NCBI GenBank assembly: GCA_021018815.1 | Contig: JAITYX010000034.1 | Location: 2,976,001 to 3,040,000, forward strand | Length of the DNA: 64,000 nucleotides | Direction of reading: 5' to 3' | Source: Talinum fruticosum | Lineage: Eukaryota; Streptophyta; Magnoliopsida; Caryophyllales; Talinaceae | Shown: one piece after another, positions 22,286 through 34,040 of the stretch | How positions within the stretch are numbered: position 1 is the first letter of the stretch | Layout of the letters: every line of letters begins with the position of its first letter | Made by a program: the position numbers and the translations under genes | The notes under the pieces: generated by a model | What the model was told of the DNA's origin: nothing | The model's input: only the letters and a program-made list of their open reading frames with translations | Databases searched by the model: none

Positions 22286-23928
22286 ACTGTGCGAGAATAC
22301 TGTGTGTTATATGCTTTATAATGGAACAATTTGTAATTTTTTTAACTTCCCCTTTTTTCCATTTTAGAAAATGTATTGAGATTTATACCTATACTGATAG
22401 TATTTTTTATAACCCACTTTAAGGATTTTAGATTTGGGATTTGTTAGGCTTCAAGAAATGAAATTTAGGTTAAATTCATCTTGTTTGATTACTAATTTAC
22501 AAAGATTCACAAAGCTTGGGGGGTTATTTGGAAAGGATTGAGCCAACATTGTTTTTAAATATGTGAGGTTAGAGAATCATTTCCCATGATGAGCATAACT
22601 AATGTTGCATTCTATCATGATGAGTTTATAAGGTGATGGGCTGAAGTTTTGGGGATTTTATTTTGTAGTGGAGGATATGTTCTCTAAAGTTGGTAAATGT
22701 GAAAATGAGAATAAAGAGAATATTACATCCTTTTTCTCATTATTATCTATGTCAATCATATTAGATTCATGTATCCGATATAAGTTTTTGTGTCCTTCAC
22801 AAGCTATTCCATTTCAGTTAATAAATTTCATTGTTGAGTTCAAAGATTTAATATTTTACTTGTTCACTTTTGTTTTTTTATCCTCCTTCCATTCTTCATC
22901 CCCCATTGTATTTTCTTACCATTTTTGGTGGAGGGGGAGGTGGGATGGCTTGTGTTGTCTTGTATCTTGCTCTATTAACACCCAAGCACTAAGAGTTTGA
23001 ATCAGTGAAAATATATGAAGATGAATGAACCCCAGTAAACAATTTCTACTTTAAATGTCTTGTGAAGTAATTGTATGTTAGATTTTAGTAAGGAGAGCAA
23101 GCGTGCAAATTATTTTAAAAGGGTGAAAATATCCACTATGAAGTTAATTTTCTTTCTTTTTTTTTGCATGTGTGTGAATTGGTGCAAAGTTAGACTGATG
23201 ATGCAAATCACTCTTCAAATTCTCTCTATTATATCTCCGTTAGCATGAACTAGTGTTGAATTCTTCATCTATTCTCTCCTCTAACAATCCCATCCCTATA
23301 AGAGTTTCAAGGTAAGATGTTTAATTTGTATTCATTTTATTTGGAGTAGTACTTGTAAAGTTTAATGATGATGTAAATTTTTCACATATTTTTTTATATG
23401 TTAAATAATGTTAAGTTTTTGTTTTGTATTTTATATCATTTTCAATGATGCATGAAAAACATTAATTGTTTCAAATAATTGTTATATAATATGCCTAAGA
23501 GATTGCCAACTAAAACATTGTAGTTTGAAGTGTATTTTAGATATAACATTTTCAAGATTAAATTGTGATTGTCCTTTTGTTTTTGTTTAAATTTATACTA
23601 TTTGGTAGAGACTTGTCCATCATGTTGTGATTATTATTGATTTATCGATGACTCGGCACGAGTAGGTGTATGTATATAGGTGTATGTATCGCCTAAGGTA
23701 TCCTTTCAAATGCATTTTAATTTAATAATGGAAGTATTTAATGTGTTTGTATGCTACTCCGCTTTAAATGCTTATGTCGTATACCTAGTCCAATTGTACT
23801 AAAAATTTGACAAAATTTTTCTTATGTTAATGATAAAGTAATGTTATCTACAACTTTTTGTTTGTTTGTTTGAATTGATTAATGGCAGTTTGGTTTATAA
23901 TTTTATAATGTTATTCATAAATACTTTT
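22286..23928. other. AT-rich segment without recognised content
   Basis: About 1.6 kb between the truncated LTR of C and the LTR of D shows no similarity to the repeat families in this window and no convincing coding sequence. The best open frame (22668-23000) has a hydrophobic, low-complexity translation and no motif I recognise. It may be original target DNA. Confidence 0.5.
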
Positions 23929-24573
23929 TGAAGATTTGCTCTTGAAGAGTCTTAGTCACCCTAGACGGAGGCGAATAGGATAATGAGGAAATTTTAACAA
24001 ACTTAGAAACTTTTAGTTTAGAAAGGATGAGCAAGAGAAGATGAGTCTAGATTGGACTCAAAAAATTGTATATTCGAGAGATACTTGGAAACCCTCCTGG
24101 GGCAGAAAACAATAGACAATGTTAATCCAAGCACGAAGTCAAATCCACTATTTTGAATCCTCAAAATATAATGGATCGACTCAACCAGAACTACTTCCTT
24201 AGACAATTCCTTACAGAGTTTTCCTAGACTCGAAGTTCCTTTATCTAATCTAGTACTTTCTAACCGAGGTAACATTTACGAGTTAGAGACAACTGAGCTG
24301 AGTTAACCCTTAGAGCTTAGTCAAGGGACCTTACTTAGAAAGTAAGAAGAATATGTGACTGATTACAAGACTTGACAACTCAAAAAAGTATTAAGTACGG
24401 ACTTGGAGTTGTAAGAAGAACATTGAATAAGTACTTGTACTAAAAGATATAGTTTCAGCAATGTGTTCAAGCAATCTTCAAGGCTTATGAAGCGGCTTCT
24501 ATTTATAGATGACCAAGTACGAGTGATTGTTGTGTCTCGGTTCCGAACGAAGTCTTTATCGGCCATTGTAACG

Positions 24574-26224
24574 TGTAACAACCCGTCCCTTAGAAAATAA
24601 TTAACCTTAAGTACATTAAAAATTAGCCTGAGCGCATATATTTCAAATTTTCAAATATTTTCATATTACTCATGTGTGTATATATATATATCAATGTTGT
24701 TTAAAATGTAGGAACCGGATGACGACAACGACGACGCACGAACATACTCTATAAATTTCAATGATTCGAAGATAATTAACATTATTATATAGCTAATTTA
24801 TTTTGAGTTCTAAAAATCCTTAAACAAATGAAATTAATATAATTATTATAAATTTAATATTACTAAAAATAAAACTCTTAGATTAGGATAAGCTTAATGA
24901 GCAAGATAATAGTAAGCTTGGAGGATTAAGAAGTAGGATGGAGATTAAGGATGAGATTAAGATTGGGCTGAATAAAGAGAAAACTTGCTAAGGATTTGGG
25001 CCCGGAATTTGAAGGAGCCAGTCGGCCTAGTGAGAGAGGAAGCAAGAGGGGGTATAAAAGCTTAAGGAAACCTAAAACTTTCATTTTCCTAAACCTAAAC
25101 ACTCGCTAAACTCACTACCCCCCTCTCTCTCTCTCCAGCCCCGACCTCTGCTCTTGTCCCACCTCCACCGCGAACCGACAACACCGGGGCTCCTCGGCCG
25201 TGCCGACAACCACCTCCGGCCAGCCACCATCATCCTCACCATCACCATCATCAGCCTCATCATCAAACCGCCTAACACCACACCCCTTTCCGTCACTTCC
25301 CTCTTCCGCCTTCCCCTTTATCCTTCATTGTAGCCACCACGACGCCATCGACAGCCGCTACCACCACCTACTGCCACCCCGTCACCGTCCCAGCCATCAA
25401 ACGCCAGACACACCACCATTCTTGGCCCCGCTTCGCCCCGATTCTGCCCAGTTTGGTCGCGCCTTCTTCGGTTCTCAAGCCCTGTCCAGCCTCGACTGTC
25501 TTTAGCCGGTCACCGACGCCGTTCGTCACTCCCGGTGATCGCTTCGACGGCGGCCGAATGCTCCGTTTCACTAGCCCGGGTCTTCAACCCTCCAACCTTC
25601 AATCATCACAAAAAGCCCTCTTAAATTAAGCTCCTCCATTTAATTGCTCAGGGTAAAATTTTTCAGATTCAGTTCCTTTTAATTTAAGTATTTAAGTTGT
25701 AATTAGTTCTTCTTTGCACGCATGGAGATTAAATTTTAATTGTGGCATGTATGTGATTGATTCATGGAGTTTAGGAAGAGTTGGTGACAATTGATGACAT
25801 CTCGGACATACCGAAATTGGAGATAGATTATGGACAAACTTATTTATAAAGGACAGTCATGAATGATGTGAATCGGAAAGTGTTCGGACTAATTCGGATG
25901 ACCATTTGACCTAATGTTGAGATTGGTAGAAGAATTGAGCTTGTGTTAAAATATCGAAGAGTATGGCAAAACTGAAGTAATGTGGGAAATTAGCATGTTG
26001 TGGGAAGTTAATTATGCCCTTACAAAATAAAATAAGGTTAGAAAATAGTACATAAAAGAATGAATAAAAGAGTTGCATAATAAAATAACTAATATTAGTA
26101 ATTAAAAGTAAACCTTTCCTTGAGTTTTTTAAAAAGCAAATAATATAATACAATTTATTTATAAGAAAAAGAAGATAAATGTTTAATGTATCATTTAGTA
26201 GAAAATTATGTATATTTGAGGTTA

Positions 26225-26300
<76 letters not shown>

Positions 26301-27365
26301 TTAGAAGAAAGCTATACATATACTTTAAAGTTGCTATAAATAGATGCATATATATATAGTTATGCATGCATGGTATAAAATAAGATAAATAAATCGTGTG
26401 AATTAAAGACATCATTCTTTAGTAAAAGCTAACTTTGTTAACTTTCATTTCAAGTATCTTTGAAGTGATTTAATAAATAAATAAGAAATAAAAATTCAGT
26501 TTATTAATAAAACTTTTATATCTTTAACTTAAGGTCATCAAGCGTCGTGCGTCCATCCGGACTCGCCTAAAAAGAAAAAGAAGGAAGAACATCAGCTCAA
26601 GGTACGTTCATTGATCGTGCCCTTCAATGTTTTATTTACAAATCAAGGCCAGATATGGCTGCCATTAACAACCAACAAAGAATCATTTGCAACAGTATTT
26701 GCCATGTTAAAGTGGACCCGCCCATTGATACTTCACCATTGTTCAAAGTTGCCACACCGTAATCGCGTCGCACCAACCGGACTTCCCGATCGGTCCGGGT
26801 GTGTACACATGTAGGGAAACCCGATGATCGCAAGGGTAACCACACGAGATAATTAATTAGCAACAGTTTTACATTGTTCACTCTCCCTCATTTGCAAATG
26901 AATTGAAATGCATACGCTCAACTCAATTATTTCATAACTATTATTTTACTCGCATGATAGTGAATGTATTGATTTTCGACTCACATTGCGAAAATATTTC
27001 CTTGTTTTGTTTTAGGTAAGAATAGTGAAGATGGCAGGTCATAGAAGAATCGTGTTCGAGGCTTAGGGACTCGGCTCGCCATGATAGCCTTTTGGAGACT
27101 AGTACACAGTGTCGTGGGTTAGAGCTAGTGAATGTTGGGTTACTGTGTACTTTTGTTCGGCTTTGTATATATTATAGTTTCCTTTTGTTGTTGACTGTTA
27201 AATAGAGTAATCTAAGTCGAATAGTTTAGTATTCGACTCTCGATAGCCTTGCCCTTTCCGTTGGTAAGGGCGGCGGTGACGCTCCTAACCCTTTTTTCCG
27301 CTGCGCTAATCATTGGTTAGTGGGTTGCTTAGCCTAAACTAGTGATTATGGGCTGGGGTGTTACA
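24574..27365 (+). mobile_element. Solo LTR G2, same family as G1
   Basis: A 2792-bp insertion with ends TGTAACAACCC and GGGGTGTTACA, flanked by TAACG (24569-24573 and 27366-27370). Removing it restores D's LTR word GGCCATTGTAACGGCTC. It has a TATAAAAG box at 25053 followed by a C-rich stretch (25110-25420), the layout seen in G1, and shares with G1 the 3' portion including a GGTAAGGGCGGCGGTGACG block near 27268. No internal domains: a solo LTR. Ty3/gypsy by its ends only. Confidence 0.78.
26227..26292. repeat. (AT)n microsatellite
   Basis: About 33 AT units in G2. Adjacent open frames with Ile-Tyr repeats are artefacts of this tract. Confidence 0.95.
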
Positions 27366-28210
27366 TAACGGCTCCTCTAAGTTGCTCGGAAAAGATCCAT
27401 TGGGATGTGAACATTGTGCAACGGCTCTTGGCTCCTAAAAGTGCCTCGATGAACCGATGATGTCCGAAAAGTAGGGTGGAAACCACCGTTAAGCTTAGCG
27501 TTGAAGTTTTCCACTTTTGGAAACGGACAACTTTGACACATCATCCGAGCCTTGTTCAGAATAAGATAAGCCTTGTCTACTGGTGATTGATAGCTTGAAG
27601 CCGATCGCTTTTGTAATTCAAGAAAATGAGATAACCTCGTTTGGATAACCTACAAAAGTAAACCATTTTGGTTCTCAAAGTATAAAATACTTTGGTGCAA
27701 GATTATGCACAAATAATAATTTAATTAAGACAATTAAGTGCATAATTATCTCGAGGCTTAGAGGAGTGCAATTTTTTAGTCTAATATTAAATATACTCAA
27801 ATTCTATTAAAGTCGATCGTAAGAAAGATCAAGTTAAAAGAGTGAAAATATCGGAGGATAAGGACTTGATCCGGACAAATAACTCTCAAACAAGCAAACC
27901 GACTTAGACAGACGAATTAACACTATAATTCACTTTACGTTGAAATAAGCAATCGAACTTAGATAAAAAGTGTTAGAGAGATTATTTGAGCATGCTATAG
28001 ATCCGAGTGTCTGTCTGAGTGAGTCAAAAGCACTAATGTAGAAGATATACAAAAATGTGTTTTCGACTAAGTCAAAAATGAATGAAAACTTATACAGGAG
28101 TTTCTATAACACTCATAATGACTTTTAATCAAAACTTAGGAGGGATGAGGTTTGTACCTGAGTCTTCATATAGCATTCATAATGATTTAAATTTAGAGTC
28201 TAACTTTTCA

Positions 28211-28226
28211 ATCTCTCCCTTTATTA
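28211..28226 (-). other. Polypurine tract, copy D
   Basis: Plus strand ATCTCTCCCTTTATTA, whose complement is an A-rich purine run ending GGGAGAGAT next to the LTR; the conserved GGAATGCCTTTC lies just beyond. Confidence 0.75.
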
Positions 28227-28689
28227 TGAAAGGCATTCCACACTCAGATAGAAACTTTGTTAGTGAAAGACATGAGTTTTCATTCTCACTGAGTAGAACA
28301 TAGTGAGTGAAGTATTTCATACTCAGAAAAAGCATTGTAGATACTATCACTACTTAGAACATTTATGCAGATAACACATTTAGCAAACAAAAAAATATGA
28401 ACAACTATATCGGAAGCGGAATAACAAAAAATATGAACGGATATTTCGAGTAGAAAATAAATAATAACTTATCGAACTCGGAAAGAGTTAACTCGGAAAG
28501 GATTCTGCTAAAAGAAAATTCATTCATATACAAATAGACAAAAAAATATAAGAAAGAGGGTGAGCTCCCCTAAACATAACAACATCAATTTTTCTATTTT
28601 TCTCCCCTTTGTTTTTCATCAAAAAAATTAAAAACAGGGAAGAAAACATAAAAAACATATAGTTGATGTTGGACAAAAAAAACGAAACT

Positions 28690-30349
28690 AAAGAAAAGAA
28701 ATTAGGATGGGGCTGCTGAGGTGGATGAGCGTGCAATATGCCGATGTTGGTAGGCTTGGGATGATGTGGAAGACCATGGCGACGGCAGCAGACCGGATAT
28801 CGAGTAGTGGCTCACTTTTGATTGATTGACCCAAAACTAAGTCATTTAAGGGCTCATCCTCCCGGAATACCGCGGAGGGAGGTGCTTCTTGTTTTGACCG
28901 TTGTAGACCGACCAACGTCTATAGGGTCTTCGACCCACTTAGACTGGCTGTCCGAGCTAATCAACTCCGGTTCGGGGACTTTAGCACCTTGTCCCTCTTG
29001 CTGAGTGGCTTCCTCCTTCTTCTCTTCCTTCTCTTCCTCCTTCTCTTCCTCATTTTCCTTAGGCTGAGCTGCTTGATCGCATCTTCTTCTTCTTCTTCTT
29101 CTTCTTCTTCTTCTTCTTCTTCTTCTTCTTCTTCTCGCTTCGCTTCCGAAGGGGACTTGGCACAGCTCGAGGACTCCTCAGCGAGTATCATCGCAGATCT
29201 CGGTCCTCAGCAGCCTTGGATCTCCTTTCTCGGTGGAGCTGAAGTTGCTCTTATTGCTCCTTGTTTAGGCCCTTCATCTCGAGGAGCAGATCCTAATGCT
29301 CCTAGATATGAGACTGAGCCATCTTCTTGTTGGTGACCGGACTTTGAAGAACATTTTTGTTGGAATGGAGAATGGCCCAAAATCCGTCAGCTACTAAGGA
29401 GATCTTGTCTATTAAGACGGTAGAAAAGGCAGCAGTGGGCTGCAAAAGGTGGTTCCGAGGTGGATGCACCACCTGGTGGAGGAGGAAGAGATGGGGAGTC
29501 TCGAGTCCGAGTCTTAGGAGGTGGTGAAGGGGGCTTCAATTTTGACCCATGGACCCGGACACGAGGCTGGATTTCTTGGTACCCGTATCCCGAAGTTCTT
29601 TCCTTCCCACTATAATGGCAGCCTCGGACAACTGCGTTTAGGTCTCATGGGGAGGGGAACCTTAAACCGCTTAAAAACCACAGTTAGAAGGGCTCCGAAG
29701 GGAAAAGGAAAGGATTTCTTAGATTGAGCCGGCACAGTGGCCATTTGCTCAAGGATGGGTGGGAAGAGGTCTACATCGTAGCCCTCAAACATATCAATTA
29801 GAGCTTTGAGAATCTTAGAATTAGGATTTTCTTTGTCTGGAGTTATGAGACAAGAAAGTTCTCATCAAAAGAAAGCAAAGTAGTCGGGCCTTAGTCTACA
29901 TCCGAGTCATTGAGAAATTCTTTAATGACTCGGGGATTTCCTTGGCATACTTTTCGAAAAACTCATCCGTAATCTCGTTGAAAGGGATGGGATTATAGTT
30001 GAGAAAGAGAGAGGAGACTTTGAAAATACGGTCGAGGAGGGAAAGGCGATGTGCACAACCGTGTCTCGAACTCGTGATGTGATGACTCCTCAGAGCAAGA
30101 CATGCTAGAATAGAACTCGGCGATGAGTTCCGGGTATATGAACTCACCGAAGCGAGAAAGTTGTAAACTCGGTGGTTTTGATGTGAGCCAACCACGAAAA
30201 CGATGTGGTTGGGAAGAACTTGTCATCCAACGTGAGGTGTTGGGTGACAAATACTTTGAGGGGTTAGATGTACCCTCTTGTGTTTATTTGGTGCGAGGTT
30301 TCTTGGTCGCTGACCGTAGAAAATCTTGGGCTGAACCTCTTTTAGGCAT
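28690..30349 (-). pseudogene. Third ORF of copy D (MPKRG protein)
   Basis: Minus-strand ORF starting MPKRGSAQDF at 30349, followed by a basic KKPRTK stretch. The best preserved copy of the central motif, EFIYPELIAEFYSSMS, is at about 30145-30098. NSIPF/NYNPIPF and FFEKYAKEIPES follow near 29990-29930, then a segment with FEGYDVDLFPPILEQMATV near 29785-29730. A Glu run is encoded by the TTC repeat at 29082-29134, and the tail ends with RSAAVAM..IIPSLPTSA near 28790-28730. Frameshifts split it into at least four pieces. It has no obvious membrane segment; function unknown. Confidence 0.68.
29082..29134. repeat. (TTC)n repeat encoding poly-Glu on minus strand
   Basis: About 17 TTC units inside the acidic tail of the third ORF. 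The matching place is a short Glu run in F (near 59338) and a few GAA codons in A (near 8862), so the tract length differs among copies. Confidence 0.85.
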
Positions 30350-30501
30350 GGCTGAAGATTTTAGAGTGAGAGAGAGAGAGTGAACTTGAAAAGAGAGAGA
30401 GAGAGAAAGAGAGTTAGTACTGAGAGCTTTGAGAGCGAGAGCGAGTAAGTGAGAAAGTAAGTGAGTAGAGAGTAAAGTAGTGAAATGAGGGTAAAGGGAT
30501 G

Positions 30502-30510
30502 CTATTTATA
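30502..30510 (-). promoter_or_regulatory. Internal TATA box before third ORF, copy D
   Basis: CTATTTATA on plus, TATAAATAG on minus, about 155 bases upstream of the MPKRG start at 30349. The intervening leader is CT-rich on the minus strand (a CTCTCTCTC run near 30370-30405). AACGG-type words occur on the other strand at 30554 and 30589. Confidence 0.55.
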
Positions 30511-30908
30511 GTAAAAAGGAATGTCCTTCAATATTCGACTGACCTAAACCTCCAACGGTCGCCTCGGACATGAGTGACGTTTCTACACTCCAACGGCTAG
30601 AATTCCAATTACTTTCTCCCAACGACTAGTTCACCGATCGATGCGTGTGGTAGACAGAGAGAGAAAGAGAAATTCTAAAAGAAATTTCTAAAATTATCCA
30701 CTTATCTAGAGATGGTTTCGGAAGATTGATGTCCATTTTGCTCAAAAACTAAGTCTCACTCAGTAGGGTTTCGAGTGACTCGGATAATGCAAACACATAT
30801 AACTCCTAGCTTAGTTTCACTCGGTCAACTGAACCAATTGTTATTAAGGCAAAGAAAGAAAACATATAACACATAATACAACACAATTTCACTTAGAACA
30901 TCGCATAA

Positions 30909-32560
30909 TCATGCATTAATCATTCTAAGCTCATTCTTAATAAAACAAAAATGATCCTCACTAAGTGGCTTAGTGAAAATATCAGCTAACTAAAATTTCC
31001 TAGGAATGAATTCAAGTTCAATGTCACCTTTCTCAGAATGGTCTCATAGAAAATGATACCTAACATCAATGTGCTTTGTCTTTGAGTGCTAAACCGGATT
31101 CTTAGTGATGCTAATTGCAATCCGATTATCACACTTGATTGGAATTTATTTGAATGAAAGTCCAAGATCCTTCAAATGTTGCTTGATCTATAGAATCCGA
31201 GCACCTTGTATGCTCTGGGTGCAATGTACTTAGCTTCGGTAGTTGATAGAGCAACCGAGTTCTCGCTTCTTTGAATGGTAAGATATAAGGGATTAACCCG
31301 GAAAATGGCATGCTTCCGATGTGCTCTTTCTATCAACCTTGTATCTAGCATAGTCGGCATCCGAGTATCCAGTGAGGGTCGGTTTGAGTCTTTTGAGAAC
31401 CATAGACCAAGATTCCGAGTCCCCGCAAGATATCCGAAAATTCTATTTACCATAGTGAGATGTGAATATTTTGGATTAGCTTGGAATCTTGCACACAAAC
31501 ATACACTAAACATAATGTCCGGCCTACTGGATGTGAGATATAGGAGAGATCCAATCATACCTTGATAGAGTTTCGATCTACTACTTTACCTTTTTCGTTT
31601 GAGTCCGGTTTCAGTCTGCTACTCAAGGGTGTTGTTGCATGTTTCGCATCTTGAAGATTGTACTTCTTTAGTAGCTCCTTGGTATACTTAGATTGATGGA
31701 CATACATGCCTCTTTATCTTGTCCGATTTGTAGACCAAGAAAGAAATTAGGCTCTCCCATCATGCTCATTCGAATTCTGTCTCATCAACTTAGAAAATTC
31801 TCGACAGACATTTTCATGAGCAGCTCTAAAGATTATATCATCAACATAAATCTGAGCAATAAGAAATATTTTCCCCATAGTTTTTATGAAAAGAATTTTG
31901 TTAATCGACCTCTTTTGAAATCATTTTTAACCAAGAAACTCTCAATCTTTTATACGAAGCTCTAGGAGCTTGTTTAAGACCATAAAGAGTCTTTGCAATT
32001 TAAGAATTTGATTTGGAAATTCCGAGTTTTCAAATCTAGGGGTTGCTCGATCACGGACCTCCTCTTGAATGAAGCCATTTAGAAAAGCACATTTGACTTC
32101 CATTTGATACAATTTAATATTCATGCTTGATGCAAATGCTAATAGGATTCTAATTTCTTCGATCCGAGCAACCGGTGTAAAGGTTTCCCCACAATCAATC
32201 CCTTCTTCTTGATTGTAACCTTGAGCAACAAGTCTAGCCTTATTTCTGACTACCAACCCATCCTCATCTAGTTTATTCTTCAAAACCCATTTGGTTCCTA
32301 TGACTAGGTGGTCAAAATCCGGACTTGGTTTCTCTCGGATTGATTAAGTGCCTCTTACATGGCCTCTACCCATTTATGTTCATTTAGGGCCTCTAGTGCA
32401 TTTTTAGGTTAAGTTAATAATATGAATGTAGTGAATGCACATTGATTTTGCAAAGAAGTACGAGTTCTTACCCCACTGTCAATGTAAGACAAAATGTTCT
32501 GGAGTGGGTGACTCGAAGCATACTTGAATGCTTTACCTGTTCTCCGGTGCACCAGGTTTG
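30909..32560 (-). pseudogene. pol: Reverse transcriptase and RNase H of copy D
   Basis: Minus-strand copia [23 protein letters not shown] is broken only slightly at about 32250-32185; KLYQMEVKCAFLNGF follows near 32110. The YVDD motif is intact at 31848-31837. GLQIGQDK-type and CLCARFQANPK segments lead into RNase H, with STTEAKYIAPRA near 31240 and TKPLSEDHF near 30955; the stop is at 30911-30909. Several frame changes interrupt the span. The alanine in AKYIAPRA replaces the usual AEYIAAGA, so the RNase H acidic residue is changed to Lys. Confidence 0.85.
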
Positions 32561-34040
32561 TTGGTTGTACTTGGCTGATCTTCGATAGTCCGAGCTTGCT
32601 AAGTTTCTTCATTATCTTGTCCTTCAACATTCTGAGTTGGCTCTTGAACTGGTTCGGTCCGAGTCATAATGTCCTGAGTTGTCCCATTTTGAGTTGCTTT
32701 CTTTTGAGTCTATCTCGATCTTAGCTTTAGCAAGATTATCTTCATCTCGACTTAGTTTCAGGTCTAAGAAGGTTGACTCACTTGTTTTTCCCTGATCAAT
32801 CTTATCAAACACAACATGGATGCTTTCTTCCACCTTGTTAGTTCTTTTATTAAAAATATGATATGCTTTACTATGAGATGAGTAACCTAGAAAAATACCT
32901 TTATCCGACCGAGCATCAAACTTGTTCAGGTGATCCTTACCATTATTGTGAACAAAACACTTACATCCGAAAGGTTTGAAGTATGAGATGTTGGGTTTCT
33001 TCCCCTTGTAGAGCTTGTATGGAGTTTTCTTTAAGATGGTTATGATAAGGAATCCGTTAAGTGTGTAGTTTGTTGTGTTAACCGCCTCGGCCCGTAAATA
33101 GTTATGTAGATCATGTTTAATCATCATTGTCCTCCGTATTTCTTCAAGAGTTTGGTTCTTTCTCTCTACTACTCCATTCTATTGATGAGTTCTAGGTGCC
33201 GAGAAGTTGTGAGAGATACCATTCTTATCACGTAACTAAGCAAATTTTGAGTAATCAAACTCCATTCCATGGTCGGTTCGAATTCTTCCGATATGAGTCC
33301 GAGACTCTACTTGAATTTTCTTGTAGATCTTGCTGAACTCTTTGAAAGATTCATTTTTGTTATTGCGAAAACAAACCCAGGTAAATCATGAGTAGTCAAC
33401 AACAATCACAAGTACATATGATTTACCTCCGAGACTCTTTAGAAAGATTTCACCACACAAATCCATATGTAGCATTTCAAGCACTTTGGATGTGGAAACA
33501 GTTTTCATAAGTTTGAAGGATGATTTGACCTGTTTCCCTTTGTGCATGCTTCATAGATTTTATATTTCTTAAATGCACAATTAGGTAAACCCCTAACTAA
33601 ACTATGAGATGCAAGTTTTTTGATAGTGTGCATGCTAACATGACCTAGTCTATGATGCCATGTCCAAGAATCATCATGTAATGAAGCTTTTAAACACAAT
33701 AAATTCTGATTTGGCTCGAAAGAGGAATAGTTTAGGTATTACCCGAGAGCTTAGTCTATTTGGTGGTTGCATCGTAAATATAGCAATTGGTCCGAGTGGA
33801 TCTTACCTCTTCACCTTTGTCACACAATTGAGAGATGCTCGAGTAGATTATACTTTAATCCCATGACAAGATAGACTGGGCTGACCAGGTTGTCTCCTTT
33901 CCCAATCTTTCCTATTCCAACTATCTTGCCCTTACTATCATCTCTAAGAGTGACATTTCCTCCTTTAAAATCATCTAACTCAAAAAAGAGTCATGAATCT
34001 CCCGACATGTGGCGTGAGCATCCACCTGTCTAAGTACCAA
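32561..34040 (-). pseudogene. pol: Protease and integrase of copy D
   Basis: The protease motif (34039-34010) has one G too many: TTAGACAGGTGGATGC where intact copies have GACAGTGGATGC, so the DSG active site is frameshifted. Zinc-domain histidines (WHHRLGH) are at about 33660, but the CxxC reads Y-E-A-C, losing the first cysteine. The core continues through HMDLCG, DDY and the segment MMIKHDLHNYLRAEAVN, then an open stretch 33127-32624 carrying KKTPYKLYKGKKPNISYF and FGCKCFVHNNGKDHL. Both defects are shared with copy E. Confidence 0.85.

Larger units (their letters stand above)
23929..28210 (-). repeat. 3' LTR of copy D, split by G2
   Basis: In plus orientation it begins TGAAGATTTGCTC (complement of the LTR 3' end) and ends TAACTTTTCA. 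Without G2 and its duplicated 5 bases it is about 1485 bp. On the minus strand it starts TGAAAAGTTAGACTC followed by an extra 40 or so bases before TGAAGACTCAGG, so the LTR start appears duplicated. It contains the CAAAGTA stem at 27684-27702 and the second leader stem-loop at 24259-24287. Confidence 0.85.

Noticed and set aside
22668..23000. 110-codon open frame in the unassigned segment
   Set aside because: No domain, hydrophobic low-complexity composition, AT-rich context; reported only as part of the unassigned region.
26206..26415. Ile-Tyr repeat ORF
   Set aside because: Translation of an (AT)n microsatellite.
28961..29336. Overlapping frames encoding poly-Glu and poly-Ser
   Set aside because: Both come from the TTC repeat at 29082-29134. 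Only the minus-strand Glu reading fits the MPKRG ORF, and it is treated as part of that pseudogene.
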